This document shows, piece after piece, positions 34,501 to 40,589 of a stretch of DNA of 40,589 nt; positions within the stretch are counted from its first letter, which is position 1, and each line of letters begins with the position of its first letter. The notes beneath the pieces are model-generated. The model was not told the origin of the DNA and made no database searches. It worked only from the letters and a program-made list of their open reading frames with translations. The stretch is taken from positions 1 to 40,589 of the forward strand of contig JABXHI010000004.1 of NCBI GenBank assembly GCA_013393415.1, in the 5' to 3' direction. Position numbers and translations under genes: made by a program. The stretch comes from Micrococcaceae bacterium. GTDB lineage: Bacteria > Actinomycetota > Actinomycetes > Actinomycetales > Micrococcaceae.

Positions 34501-35009
34501 TGGATGCCTGAGATTTTCATCGGGGCGGCTTTGCCTAGCGCGTCTTTGACCTTGGTCAGACGGGTGAACAGGTCTTCGTTCGATGATTGGCCGGCCTGTC
34601 GGAGGACACGCTGAGCAGTTTCGGTAGCAGCTTCACCACACACGTAGTTGCTGAATCCTTTGAGTACTGCCACCTGGGGTTCACGACCGTAGATCGCTTC
34701 GGTCGCCTTCGCGACAGCCGGAGCGTCTTTGGTGATGATCTGGCGCTGCAAGGCCAGGCCCTCGGTAGTGATCAGCGTACGCTGACGGTGCTCCACTGCT
34801 GCGCGGAAGGCGGGGGTAAGGTAGGCAATCGATTTACCAGTGCCAGTTGGTGCCTGCGCTGCCAGGTGCTTTCCTTCAGCTGCAAAAGCTCTTTCGATCC
34901 AGCGGGATAGGGTTGCTTGCGGTGCACGCGGCTTGGCATCGGGTAGGCCGGTGGTCTCGATGACCGCCTGGGTTAATAAGTCTTGTTGAGTTACATTCTG
35001 ATCTTCCAT
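31560..35009 (-). CDS. DinG/XPD-like superfamily 2 helicase, interrupted by an intein
   Basis: A 1149-aa precursor; 763 aa after removal of a 386-residue intein. Walker A APTGTGKS (53-60), motif II DEAH (274-277) and motif VI QAAGRLIR / SANDRGMVAVLDPR identify a DinG/XPD-type 5'-3' helicase. Four cysteines between motifs Ia and II (NYVCGE, ECPVP, GQCSN, NACAG) fit the Fe-S cluster of this family. The intein lies between Arg and Ser of motif VI, so helicase activity requires splicing. The start at 35009 (MEDQNV) is exactly 9 nt after promoter copy F and no ribosome site is seen. It likely helps replication or removes R-loops on the element. It is convergent with the coupling-protein unit. Confidence 0.85.
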   Translation of the reverse strand: MEDQNVTQQDLLTQAVIETTGLPDAKPRAPQATLSRWIERAFAAEGKHLAAQAPTGTGKSIAYLTPAFRAAVEHRQRTLITTEGLALQRQIITKDAPAVAKATEAIYGREPQVAVLKGFSNYVCGEAATETAQRVLRQAGQSSNEDLFTRLTKVKDALGKAAPMKISGIQSTVGTLVDLLTWALMHSTDAINGQRDECPVPMDREWSLVSVPSGQCSNDEDPYNACAGHQARMAAAAADIVVTNHTLVAIQATKNIPVLVDSKTLGAFDHIIIDEAHALPSVVRSNGAVEISEPRITRALNRIIDSDDPDAQPSPMVKTAGAQVKELLPFVTQAINTYLGDAKTDEEVWIEEDEEFAELDALGVRLASLKEAVKDDGMLSQDIRMRHVSSIESLIDDIDLVSTTIRDTARWAIRQSMPSGGVVASFAASPIDVSSNLFHRLWTRDPMAHRIEDSDKAQQQLEEALQSLEDDQDITDVDANPERVRSTVVAVSATLSDDFPYEAGLRCDVVDVETPFAEAYDQSAIYIPYPEDEDLDVIANDRWGKLRMDTKLHHDWAKEHMLELIFANRGAAMVICATSTAAKAYAQAIEDDPHLPFNVYTQWDRRGRAQAIEDWKNDVSSVIVGTRSLMTGVDASGVTNTLVVIDRPARAPMNPVDKARCAALIEAGVNRWAADTRIYVQDAAVLLEQAAGRLIRCFDLETEILTTDGWKSYNEIKVGDTVYGIPPQMLKARGTRTATSNGAPSIEQHQVKAIKVNDEPEPLLRFKNRVADIVATPDHTMFVQPQEIRPINTRADGSKEYYVSKSPDYMKTRFDSLPHRFQLPLAGRVSRGQSKLPRDWFTLLGLVISDGYISKYKNSIALSQSTAKQAVVDEIDELLGRTDIKFNRYVQEKNGTKMSIRGGKEYTRNGDIITWVINGHDSSRIRDLLVLGQRRRKSEVKSHRSVQYSAYRDVWNWLDAKKVIPRWIINTASRPNLLALFRGLMLGDGTYSWFREGKSGTFYTGTKLNADRFQEICALVGYRSNIVNRSETQWEVRFAARGSVNTTRKDIAEHGIGKTWCVNTELGSVVARRNGRTFIAGNSANDRGMVAVLDPRLRPGSPISYNAATRKMYLEAVDVYGHDMDHLDDALDWLEERAEVNAEQVAQMA
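31764..32921 (-). mobile_element. Intein with LAGLIDADG endonuclease in the DinG-like helicase
   Basis: 386 codons from Cys697 (CFDLETEILT) to Asn1082 (FIAGN), followed by Ser+1. Block A CFDLETEILTTDGW, block B TPDHTMFV, LAGLIDADG motifs LLGLVISDGYIS and LFRGLMLGDGTYS, block F TWCVNTELGS, block G RTFIAGN|S. Standard class 1 residues except that Gly replaces the usual His before Asn, a known natural variant. The coding sequence is visibly more A/T-rich than the helicase, suggesting recent transfer. Confidence 0.95.
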
Positions 35010-35027
35010 ACCAATACCGTGTCCGGC
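35010..35027 (-). promoter_or_regulatory. Element promoter motif GCCGGACAC (copy F)
   Basis: Motif at 35027-35019, 9 nt before the helicase ATG at 35009, just after the stop of the small zinc-ribbon gene. Confidence 0.75.
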
Positions 35028-35032
35028 ATAGG

Positions 35033-35266
35033 TCAGCGCTGCGTGGTGCCGCCAGAGCACCCCGCACCACGAGCACAGTAGTTGATACCCAGCGGGTTAT
35101 CCTGGGACGGTGGCTCATCATCGGCGTATGGCGAGACGCTGTTGACCTCCAGATTGTCCGCGAGGTTGTCATCGCACTCTGGGCACCAATCGCACACGTA
35201 TATCTGCTGGTCAAGCTGGTCTTCAGGAATCTGGGATAGGGTTTCAAGGAGTTCTCGGATCGTCAT
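35033..35266 (-). CDS. Small CxxCPxC zinc-ribbon-like protein
   Basis: A 77-aa acidic protein with CDWCPEC (residues about 25-31) and two later cysteines (YCARGAGC, about 62-69), enough for a zinc ribbon. Leaderless start 9 nt after promoter copy G. It precedes the helicase gene but each has its own promoter. Unknown function; small zinc ribbons often bind nucleic acid or protein partners. Confidence 0.6.
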   Translation of the reverse strand: MTIRELLETLSQIPEDQLDQQIYVCDWCPECDDNLADNLEVNSVSPYADDEPPSQDNPLGINYCARGAGCSGGTTQR

Positions 35267-35284
35267 AGCTCAACCGTGTCCGGC
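35267..35284 (-). promoter_or_regulatory. Element promoter motif GCCGGACAC (copy G)
   Basis: Motif at 35284-35276, 9 nt before the ATG at 35266. It is divergent from copy A 38 bp away, so the two promoters share a very short control region. Confidence 0.75.
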
Positions 35285-35321
35285 AGCATGAAAACCGCAT
35301 GAGCATCATGTTCGAAAAGTG

Positions 35322-35339
35322 CCCGGACACTACCTGTGC
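35322..35339 (+). promoter_or_regulatory. Element promoter motif CCCGGACAC (copy A)
   Basis: Motif at 35322-35330, 9 nt before the ATG at 35340; its 9-nt spacer is nearly the same as that of copy E (5716-5724). Confidence 0.75.
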
Positions 35340-36788
35340 ATGACACCATCAACTACACTTGCAAACCGTCCGTCCATCGCACCGTTGAACACACCGCTGC
35401 CCGGCTATCAGTCCATTGAAACATTCGGCTCAGGAGCTGGCCACCACCGCGCCATCTGCGATGACAACCTCAACGTCCTCACCGAGCTACACAAGACCGG
35501 TGAGGTCTTTGACTTCATCTTCATCGACCCGCCGTATAACACCGGGCGCAGCCGAGACGCTTACCAGAACCGTTTTGACAGTCAACAGTGGCAAGCTGAC
35601 CTGTTAGAGCGTCTACGGGCGTCCCAGCGCGTTCTAAGCCTTTCTGGAGCGATGGCGTTGACCATTGATTCCCGTTCACTGTCAGATGCGCTGGCTGTCG
35701 TGGAGCAGTTCATCACCAGGCGCTCTGGCTGGTGGTATCAGCTGATCACGATGACGACCAACCCCTCGGGTTCTGCCATGAAAGGGTTTCGCCGATCTCA
35801 CGAATTCATCATCTGCATCCACCCGGCCTCCGGTGGACCACAGCCAACGAAACTGGGCGACCATTGGGGGCACACCTCCGACAAGAAGGTGGCTGGCACA
35901 GTGCAGTGGAACCGTTTATTGAAATCTGGCATCGGCCACACCGCACAGTCTTCCCCTGGTTGCTTCTATCCGATCTATATCGACCGCGCCACCGGAACGG
36001 TAGTGGGGATTGGTGAACCGGTGTCCCCTGAGAGCTATGAGAAGTTCAATGACCCAGACAGGGGTATTGCCACCTGCTGGCCAATCCGAAAAGACGGGAC
36101 ACTAGGACGGTGGCGTGTAGCAGCCGGCACTGCCCGAGAGCTCCTAGAGCGCGGCTTTGTCACTACCGGTCGGCTGGTGCGCGGTGATGAGCACAAGACG
36201 GCGATCAAGTACCTGACCTCTGGCATTGTGGACAAGATCGACCGCGGCGAATTCCAGGTCACTGATTACGATGAGACGACCGGCGCTGCCATCGTGGAGA
36301 GTGACCAAGACCCTTCGGTGTTGCCAACTACGGTATGGACTGTCCCTTCCCACAATTACTCTGTGTATGGCTCCTGGTTGCTGCGTAAATTGGTGCCACA
36401 GTGTGCGTTCTCCCACCCCAAGTCGATCTATGCGATGGAAGACCTTCTGCGTTTCTATGCTGCCAACCCCGATGCCAGGATTCTTGATCTCTATGCCGGC
36501 TCGGGCACGATTGCCCATGCGACCATGCTGTTGAACTCGACCGATGGCGGTTCGCGCGACACAACGTCCATCACGCTCAACGAGGTAGCAAAGCAAGGTC
36601 ATGTGCCAGGTAACAAGTCCGGGGTCTTCCATGGTGTGCTGGTACCCCGTCTGGCCGCTGCATCATCTGGCACCACTAAGGCGAAGAAGCCCGTAGCGGG
36701 TGACTATGAGTTTCCGCTACGGGGTGCGATGGCTGATGGGTTAGCCGGGTCGGTTGAGGTGTTGGTGCCGGTTGATTCGGCATCGTGA
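35340..36788 (+). CDS. Orphan DNA N6-adenine/N4-cytosine methyltransferase, beta class
   Basis: A 482-aa protein with the catalytic motif IV DPPY (63-66, in FIFIDPPYNTG) before the AdoMet-binding motif I DLYAGSGT (383-390), the order of beta-class enzymes such as type III Mod subunits. The long central part (about 130-370) would hold the target recognition domain. It transfers methyl groups to adenine N6 or cytosine N4 within a specific DNA site. No Res subunit or endonuclease lies nearby, so it probably protects the element from host restriction or alters gene control. Leaderless start 9 nt after copy A; a longer frame from 35319 would start in the promoter. An inverted repeat (36690-36699 with 36714-36723) lies in its 3' end. 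Confidence 0.85.
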   Translation: MTPSTTLANRPSIAPLNTPLPGYQSIETFGSGAGHHRAICDDNLNVLTELHKTGEVFDFIFIDPPYNTGRSRDAYQNRFDSQQWQADLLERLRASQRVLSLSGAMALTIDSRSLSDALAVVEQFITRRSGWWYQLITMTTNPSGSAMKGFRRSHEFIICIHPASGGPQPTKLGDHWGHTSDKKVAGTVQWNRLLKSGIGHTAQSSPGCFYPIYIDRATGTVVGIGEPVSPESYEKFNDPDRGIATCWPIRKDGTLGRWRVAAGTARELLERGFVTTGRLVRGDEHKTAIKYLTSGIVDKIDRGEFQVTDYDETTGAAIVESDQDPSVLPTTVWTVPSHNYSVYGSWLLRKLVPQCAFSHPKSIYAMEDLLRFYAANPDARILDLYAGSGTIAHATMLLNSTDGGSRDTTSITLNEVAKQGHVPGNKSGVFHGVLVPRLAAASSGTTKAKKPVAGDYEFPLRGAMADGLAGSVEVLVPVDSAS

Positions 36789-36846
36789 AAATATTTGTAC
36801 TGATCAGTTCCACTGGCTTCCCAAAACGAAAGGTTGATATCATCAC

Positions 36847-37236
36847 ATGAAGCGTAAGCACATTATCCTGGCCGCTCTCACCACGGCAGCTCTGACTCTC
36901 ACCAGCTGTGGCGAACCCTCTGCCACTCAGCAGACCTGTGACCAGATTGCTGACCTCTACGAGTCGGTGGGCAATCAGTGGCTTCCCGAGATCACAACTG
37001 GTATCAAAGACCGTGACGCGGCACAGCACGCCGAGCGTGTCGCTGACGAGTGGTCTAATATTGCTCAGAGCTCAGACGACACTGAACTACAGCAGCTAAT
37101 GGGGCAACTTCAGCCGGTGCTAGATGTCTACCGTTACTACGCTGACCAGCCGATGGGTGATCACCCGAAAGACGATGCTGAAATCCAGCAAAAGTGGTCT
37201 GAGACTAGTGAAGCTATTGGTGACCAGTGTTTATAG
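36847..37236 (+). CDS. Small lipoprotein (paralogue of the gene at 37958)
   Basis: A 129-aa protein with a lipoprotein signal peptide ending in the lipobox LTSC (Cys21), then an acidic helical domain with two more cysteines (QQTCDQI and DQCL) that could form a disulfide. It has the same build as the lipoprotein at 37958: lipobox, ETC/QTC plus QKI/DQI helix, N..P spacing and a terminal Cys. No element promoter motif precedes it. Small surface lipoproteins on conjugative elements can serve in surface or entry exclusion, but that is speculation here. Confidence 0.65.
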   Translation: MKRKHIILAALTTAALTLTSCGEPSATQQTCDQIADLYESVGNQWLPEITTGIKDRDAAQHAERVADEWSNIAQSSDDTELQQLMGQLQPVLDVYRYYADQPMGDHPKDDAEIQQKWSETSEAIGDQCL

Positions 37237-37244
37237 GTCAAGCT

Positions 37245-37889
37245 TCAGACGGTCAGCTCGATAAGTCCAATGATCCGGTCTGCCGATGACCGACGAGGTA
37301 GCACATCGTTGATATTTGGCTCATCTACTGTTTGGAACCACTGTTGAGCGTCTTCAAGTGTTTTACCGCTTTGAATCTGCCGATCAATCAGTCTGCGTTG
37401 CACTGTCTGGAGCTCAGCGTCCAAAAACCATGTGTGGTCACACTGTGCTGCCACACCGGTCCATGCCCCGCCGTTGAACAGATAGTTGCCCTCGGTGATA
37501 ATCACCTGAGTCTCCGGCGTGATGCGGATAGACCCTGCTATTAGCTCACCAAGCTCACGTGAAAAGTCTGGTGCATACACATTGTCGTCACGATCTTGCC
37601 TAAGACGTTGCAGAAGATGCTTATAGCCGTGCACATCAAAGGTCTCTGGAGCGCCTTTACGCTCAGATAGCCCTTGAATGCTCAGCTGCCGATTTGATAG
37701 ATGAAACCCGTCCATCGGCACGTGCACAGCGAAGTCGAGTCTGATCATTTTGTTAAGTTCATGGGCAAAAAGTGCGGCAAAGGTCGTCTTCCCCGCAGCT
37801 GGAACGCCGGCGATGCCAACGATGGTCCGGGTTGGCTGTGGGGTGTGGTTCTGAAGGAAATCTATGGCGATGTCTTGCAGCTGTCTCAC
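37245..37889 (-). CDS. P-loop kinase, uridine/pantothenate-kinase-like fold
   Basis: A 214-aa cytosolic protein of the nucleoside kinase/phosphoribulokinase group: Walker A GVPAAGKT (28-35), the substrate-binding PMDGFHLSN (about 58-66), ITEGNYLF in the third strand and a lid helix with RRLIDRQIQSGK. Such YggC/FrcK-like enzymes phosphorylate nucleosides, pantothenate or sugars. Starts at GTG exactly 9 nt after promoter copy H, which confirms that start and the leaderless pattern with a GTG codon. It may be a metabolic cargo gene; substrate cannot be told from sequence. Confidence 0.75.
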   Translation of the reverse strand: MRQLQDIAIDFLQNHTPQPTRTIVGIAGVPAAGKTTFAALFAHELNKMIRLDFAVHVPMDGFHLSNRQLSIQGLSERKGAPETFDVHGYKHLLQRLRQDRDDNVYAPDFSRELGELIAGSIRITPETQVIITEGNYLFNGGAWTGVAAQCDHTWFLDAELQTVQRRLIDRQIQSGKTLEDAQQWFQTVDEPNINDVLPRRSSADRIIGLIELTV

Positions 37890-37907
37890 ACCTACCTAGT
37901 GTCCGGC
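37890..37907 (-). promoter_or_regulatory. Element promoter motif GCCGGACAC (copy H)
   Basis: Motif at 37907-37899, 9 nt before the GTG at 37889. The only case with GTG at the predicted start. Confidence 0.75.
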
Positions 37908-37957
37908 ACAGTTCACGTGCATCACTGGTGTCCCCAGAATAGGCTAATGTCAGCAGC

Positions 37958-38380
37958 ATGAAAACAAAACGCCTTGTCACAACAACTTTCATCTCACTGC
38001 TCGGCATCACAGGCCTTACCGGTTGCGGAGGATCAGATACCGCTGCGGAAACCTGTCAAAAGATCGAATCGATCCAAGACGAGCACGGTGACAACATCTT
38101 CCCCAGAGTGAGCGGTGCCAGCATTCGAGGTGGCGAGGCCGCTGAAGAACTCGATGCCGTGTATTCGGATTGGCAAGAGGTTGGCAATGCCGCATCGGAT
38201 GAGGAGCTTTCCTCAGCGATGTCTGACATGGAATTGGTCTTTGACGATTACCAAGAGTACATCTCCGCCTATCTTGCCGAGGACGCCGATGAAGGCAACT
38301 CTCCTGACGGTAAGAAAGACAACCGTGAGATCGCCCAGTCATCAGGTGCGATCATCGACGGGGTCTGCGACGAGGCCTAG
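37958..38380 (+). CDS. Small lipoprotein (paralogue of the gene at 36847)
   Basis: A 140-aa protein with a signal peptide and lipobox LTGC (Cys about 23), then an acidic helical domain beginning AAETCQKIESIQDEHGDNIFP and ending with Cys near GVCDEA. Related in layout to the 36847 product. A TAGGCT (-10-like) lies about 12 nt before the start and no element motif is present, so both lipoproteins appear to use the host sigma factor. It is divergent from the kinase gene across 68 bp. Confidence 0.65.
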   Translation: MKTKRLVTTTFISLLGITGLTGCGGSDTAAETCQKIESIQDEHGDNIFPRVSGASIRGGEAAEELDAVYSDWQEVGNAASDEELSSAMSDMELVFDDYQEYISAYLAEDADEGNSPDGKKDNREIAQSSGAIIDGVCDEA

Positions 38381-38413
38381 ACCGCAACACCGCACAGCGC
38401 GCCGTCCACAGCC

Positions 38414-39466
38414 TTACTGATCGTCTGGGACAGTGGCGGCGGTACACAGTTGCCTAATCTGCCGGTATTGGGCTGCCACAGGCCCGTGTAGCGCCATGAC
38501 GGATGGAACACCGGTCAACGCTGCGGCTTCCTCCACGCTGATCCTGCGGACAGTCCGGGGCACATCGTCAGAGGTTGCCGGCACTCCACCGGATTTCAGG
38601 TGGGCAAAGTAGTCATCGTGCCATGAGGTGTCCCGGTCACCGTCTATGAATGCCTGATCCACGAATGGTCCCCGTCCGCCATCCATATTGGCTGTCAGAG
38701 TGCGCGATGGTCGTTGCATATCCAGCGGTCGGCCTGGTCCATTGACGAAGATGCCCTGGTACGGGTTCCGTGCACGACCGGTGATCGGACGTTTTGAAGG
38801 AATCACTCGGCAGCCGTAGTGGGTGTCATTTCCAGGGGTGCCAAACTGTGGCAGATTGGCAAAGACTTCGGCCACCGTCATGTGCTGACCATCAGACGCT
38901 GGCATCTCAATAGCTTCGCCGTCCAATGTGCCGATGATAATCGCCCGTTTCCGGTGCTGCGGTGTGCCATAATCTGCTGCATCAACAATGTGAGTTGCCA
39001 CGGTATATCCTGCTGTTTCTGCACGAGCAATGAACGTCTCGTAGACCTCTGAGAACCGCGCACCGGTGGCAAGTGTCGAGACATTTTCCATCACGAAGGC
39101 GCGGGGTTTTACCGCTGCCACAACATCCATGAAGACATGCACGTGGGCAGAACGAGGGTCATTTGGGTCTTGTGCACCAGCTCGGGAGAATCCTTGGCAG
39201 GGTGGACCACCGGCAATGACATCAACCTGTGGAAAGCCCAGGGTGCCGTTTTCCACATCTGCTTGCAGTTCTAGAACATCGCTGTAATGCTGCGGTGCTT
39301 CGTCCTGGAAGTGGGTCAGCCAGTTGTGGTGCGTAGCGGCAGCGTGCTTATCCGCTTCGGCAGTAGCCAAGGTCCTGTAGCCATGTTGGGCAAAGCCATA
39401 ATCAAGCCCTCCTAGGCCGGAGTACAGGGAGATCATCGTCTTGGGGGATTCAGTATGCGGGGTCAT
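38414..39466 (-). CDS. dcm: Orphan C5-cytosine DNA methyltransferase
   Basis: A 350-aa m5C methyltransferase: motif I SLYSGLGGLDYGFAQ with AdoMet-binding glycines near the N-terminus, motif IV GGPPCQGFS (catalytic Cys90), motif VI FVMENV, and the C-terminal QRP/N-type motifs (about 225-330) around the variable target region. It methylates cytosine C5. Leaderless ATG 9 nt after copy I. No cognate endonuclease gene is visible. With the beta-class enzyme it gives the element two modification systems without restriction. The dcm symbol denotes family only. Confidence 0.85.
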   Translation of the reverse strand: MTPHTESPKTMISLYSGLGGLDYGFAQHGYRTLATAEADKHAAATHHNWLTHFQDEAPQHYSDVLELQADVENGTLGFPQVDVIAGGPPCQGFSRAGAQDPNDPRSAHVHVFMDVVAAVKPRAFVMENVSTLATGARFSEVYETFIARAETAGYTVATHIVDAADYGTPQHRKRAIIIGTLDGEAIEMPASDGQHMTVAEVFANLPQFGTPGNDTHYGCRVIPSKRPITGRARNPYQGIFVNGPGRPLDMQRPSRTLTANMDGGRGPFVDQAFIDGDRDTSWHDDYFAHLKSGGVPATSDDVPRTVRRISVEEAAALTGVPSVMALHGPVAAQYRQIRQLCTAATVPDDQ

Positions 39467-39484
39467 ACTTTATCCGTGTCCGGC
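39467..39484 (-). promoter_or_regulatory. Element promoter motif GCCGGACAC (copy I)
   Basis: Motif at 39484-39476, 9 nt before the ATG at 39466. It overlaps the end of the upstream gene. Confidence 0.75.
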
Positions 39485-40330
39485 GATGTACCTCCGATAA
39501 TCATCGCTTCCCGAATCGTTGTCAGGTATCTCGATGTGCACCGTGTGGTTGACCGTGGGGTCATCAGATGACTGGCTGATCAGTCGGGCATCCTCAACAA
39601 AGGTACCGTCATCAAGTCGCAGTGCAATGGTGACGCTCTCGTACTTCCCTTCGCGGGGTTCTTTGGTTAGAGCACTGACAAAGTCGTCATGGTCCACTGC
39701 ATAGTGGCCATCAGAGCTGTCTCGAAGTTGAGTCGTGTCACCGTAGGTTGAAGCGATCTGCTCATCGACTGATCGAATTGCTTCATCGTTGCGATCCGGA
39801 ATGTTTCCCGCATCGTGCTTCAGCTGTTCGTCAGAGAGTTTGACGTACTCATGGGCACCAAATAATCCCACTGCCGCCAGCATGATAGAGAGGATGAGGG
39901 TCGGCATCAGTTGGTAGCTGAGCTGGTATTTTGCGGGAACATAAGAGCCATGTTTCATGAGCGATCTTCTCCGTGCTTCAAATCCCTCTTGCCGAATCAG
40001 CCAAATAGCTTCGCCGACCGTAGATATTCTGGCTCCGCTCAGCAACCTTTTGTGGTTAGGGTCTAGTGTCAGGGCGTTGTCAAAAAGTTCCTGAGCGTGT
40101 TTGTCTGGCAGCTCTGTGCGATCCTCTTGGCGATCCAATGCTTTGAGCAACAGGCGGTCACTGCGTTGAATAGCTCTGTTTCTACGGATGATCCAACGCT
40201 GACTGAAATGTAGAAATGCCAGTGCTGTTGCTATCAATACCACGAAGGCGACCAGCCAACCCAACAATGTCGCCGAGCCAGTGCTGGGAACCTGTTGTGG
40301 CTCGATATAGAGTTCAGGGATTTCGATCAT
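39470..40330 (-). CDS. Two-TM membrane protein, unknown function
   Basis: A 286-aa protein started at 40330 (MIEIPELY), 9 nt after promoter copy J; the frame could extend to 40381 but that runs through the promoter. TM segments near residues 17-42 and 155-178 enclose a basic cytoplasmic region, and the C-terminal 105 residues should face outside and look like a small beta-rich domain. No known family. It lies upstream of the m5C gene with only 3 bp between, yet that gene has its own promoter. Confidence 0.55.
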   Translation of the reverse strand: MIEIPELYIEPQQVPSTGSATLLGWLVAFVVLIATALAFLHFSQRWIIRRNRAIQRSDRLLLKALDRQEDRTELPDKHAQELFDNALTLDPNHKRLLSGARISTVGEAIWLIRQEGFEARRRSLMKHGSYVPAKYQLSYQLMPTLILSIMLAAVGLFGAHEYVKLSDEQLKHDAGNIPDRNDEAIRSVDEQIASTYGDTTQLRDSSDGHYAVDHDDFVSALTKEPREGKYESVTIALRLDDGTFVEDARLISQSSDDPTVNHTVHIEIPDNDSGSDDYRRYIAGHG

Positions 40331-40348
40331 GTCCCAGCAGTGTCCGGC
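40331..40348 (-). promoter_or_regulatory. Element promoter motif GCCGGACAC (copy J)
   Basis: Motif at 40348-40340, 9 nt before the ATG at 40330; decides that start. Confidence 0.75.
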
Positions 40349-40508
40349 ACCCCAAGATTCAGGGCAGCAAAATGCCCACACCAGCCGGCAGGTAACTCTT
40401 GTCTGTCGTAAGAAAAATGAAGGAAACGTCCAACAGGGTCATGGAGCCCTTGCCAAGTTTAGCCTTGATCCACCGATGAGTTGGGTGTGGTTACGGCGTT
40501 TTAACGTG

Positions 40509-40578
40509 GAGGTGCGTCTTTGACGTGGGAAAATAGTGAGTGTTGAGACCACTATTCCAAGTCAGAAAGACGCACCTC
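40509..40578. mobile_element. Inverted-repeat structure resembling an insertion-sequence end or MITE
   Basis: GAGGTGCGTCTTT (40509-40521) pairs with AAAGACGCACCTC (40566-40578), and inside AATAGTG (40532-40538) pairs with CACTATT (40550-40556). This 70-bp double palindrome at the window edge looks like terminal repeats of a transposable element or a very small MITE. The transposase, if any, would lie beyond 40589. Confidence 0.5.
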
Positions 40579-40589
40579 TGAGATGCTAT

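Noticed and set aside
36690..36723. 10-bp inverted repeat in the end of the beta-class methyltransferase gene
   Set aside because: It lies within coding sequence 65 bp before the stop and has no T-run; a terminator role is not supported. It shares CGTAGCGG with the palindrome family but not the exact 9-mer.

Overview
The window looks like most of a large conjugative or mobilisable plasmid (or integrative element) from a high-GC Gram-positive actinobacterium, probably Corynebacterium or a close relative. The evidence is a VirB4-type ATPase next to a TcpC/VirB8-like protein, a VirD4-like coupling ATPase next to a replication-relaxation-type protein, an mIHF-like (actinobacterial integration host factor) protein, an LAXTG-type sortase signal, moderate GC and many leaderless genes. 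The genus is an inference. No tRNA, rRNA or classical CRISPR array was seen.

Layout. 0-7 kb: surface and membrane proteins (a sortase-anchored CAP-domain protein with acidic repeats, a caspase-like small protein, a two-TM protein, an HExxH protein, an anchored secreted protein). 7-16 kb, minus strand: a transfer operon (Cas4/AddB-like nuclease, two unknowns, TcpC-like protein, VirB4-like ATPase split by an intein). 15.9-16.8 kb: an AT-rich, repeat-dense replication-origin candidate. 16.8-20 kb: Toprim/P-loop replication protein. 20-24.4 kb, minus strand: a tightly coupled operon for a ParA/CpaE-like ATPase, an unknown protein, an mIHF-like protein and a sigma-70-like factor, headed by nested palindromes. 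25.6-27.1 kb: a gene-poor region with an array of covarying palindromes, a candidate centromere or oriT. 27-31.6 kb: coupling ATPase, replication-relaxation protein, small membrane protein. 31.6-35 kb: DinG/XPD-like helicase with a second intein. 35-40.3 kb: two orphan DNA methyltransferases, a P-loop kinase, two related lipoproteins, a two-TM protein. The right edge carries an inverted-repeat structure resembling a transposable-element end.

Main finding. Sixteen copies of the 9-mer SCCGGACAC (S = C or G) occur. In ten cases it lies exactly 9 nt before a start codon (ATG or GTG). In the others the base 10 nt downstream is usually a purine and is always preceded by a pyrimidine, and a ribosome-bound ORF often follows further on. 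This fits a promoter element with a fixed start site that mostly makes leaderless mRNAs for nearly all replication, transfer, surface and methylation units. The operon that encodes the sigma-70-like protein lacks the motif. I infer an element-encoded sigma factor controlling an element-wide leaderless regulon. The motif also moves the start codons of several genes and reveals an internal promoter inside the nuclease gene and an orphan promoter in the gene-poor palindrome region.
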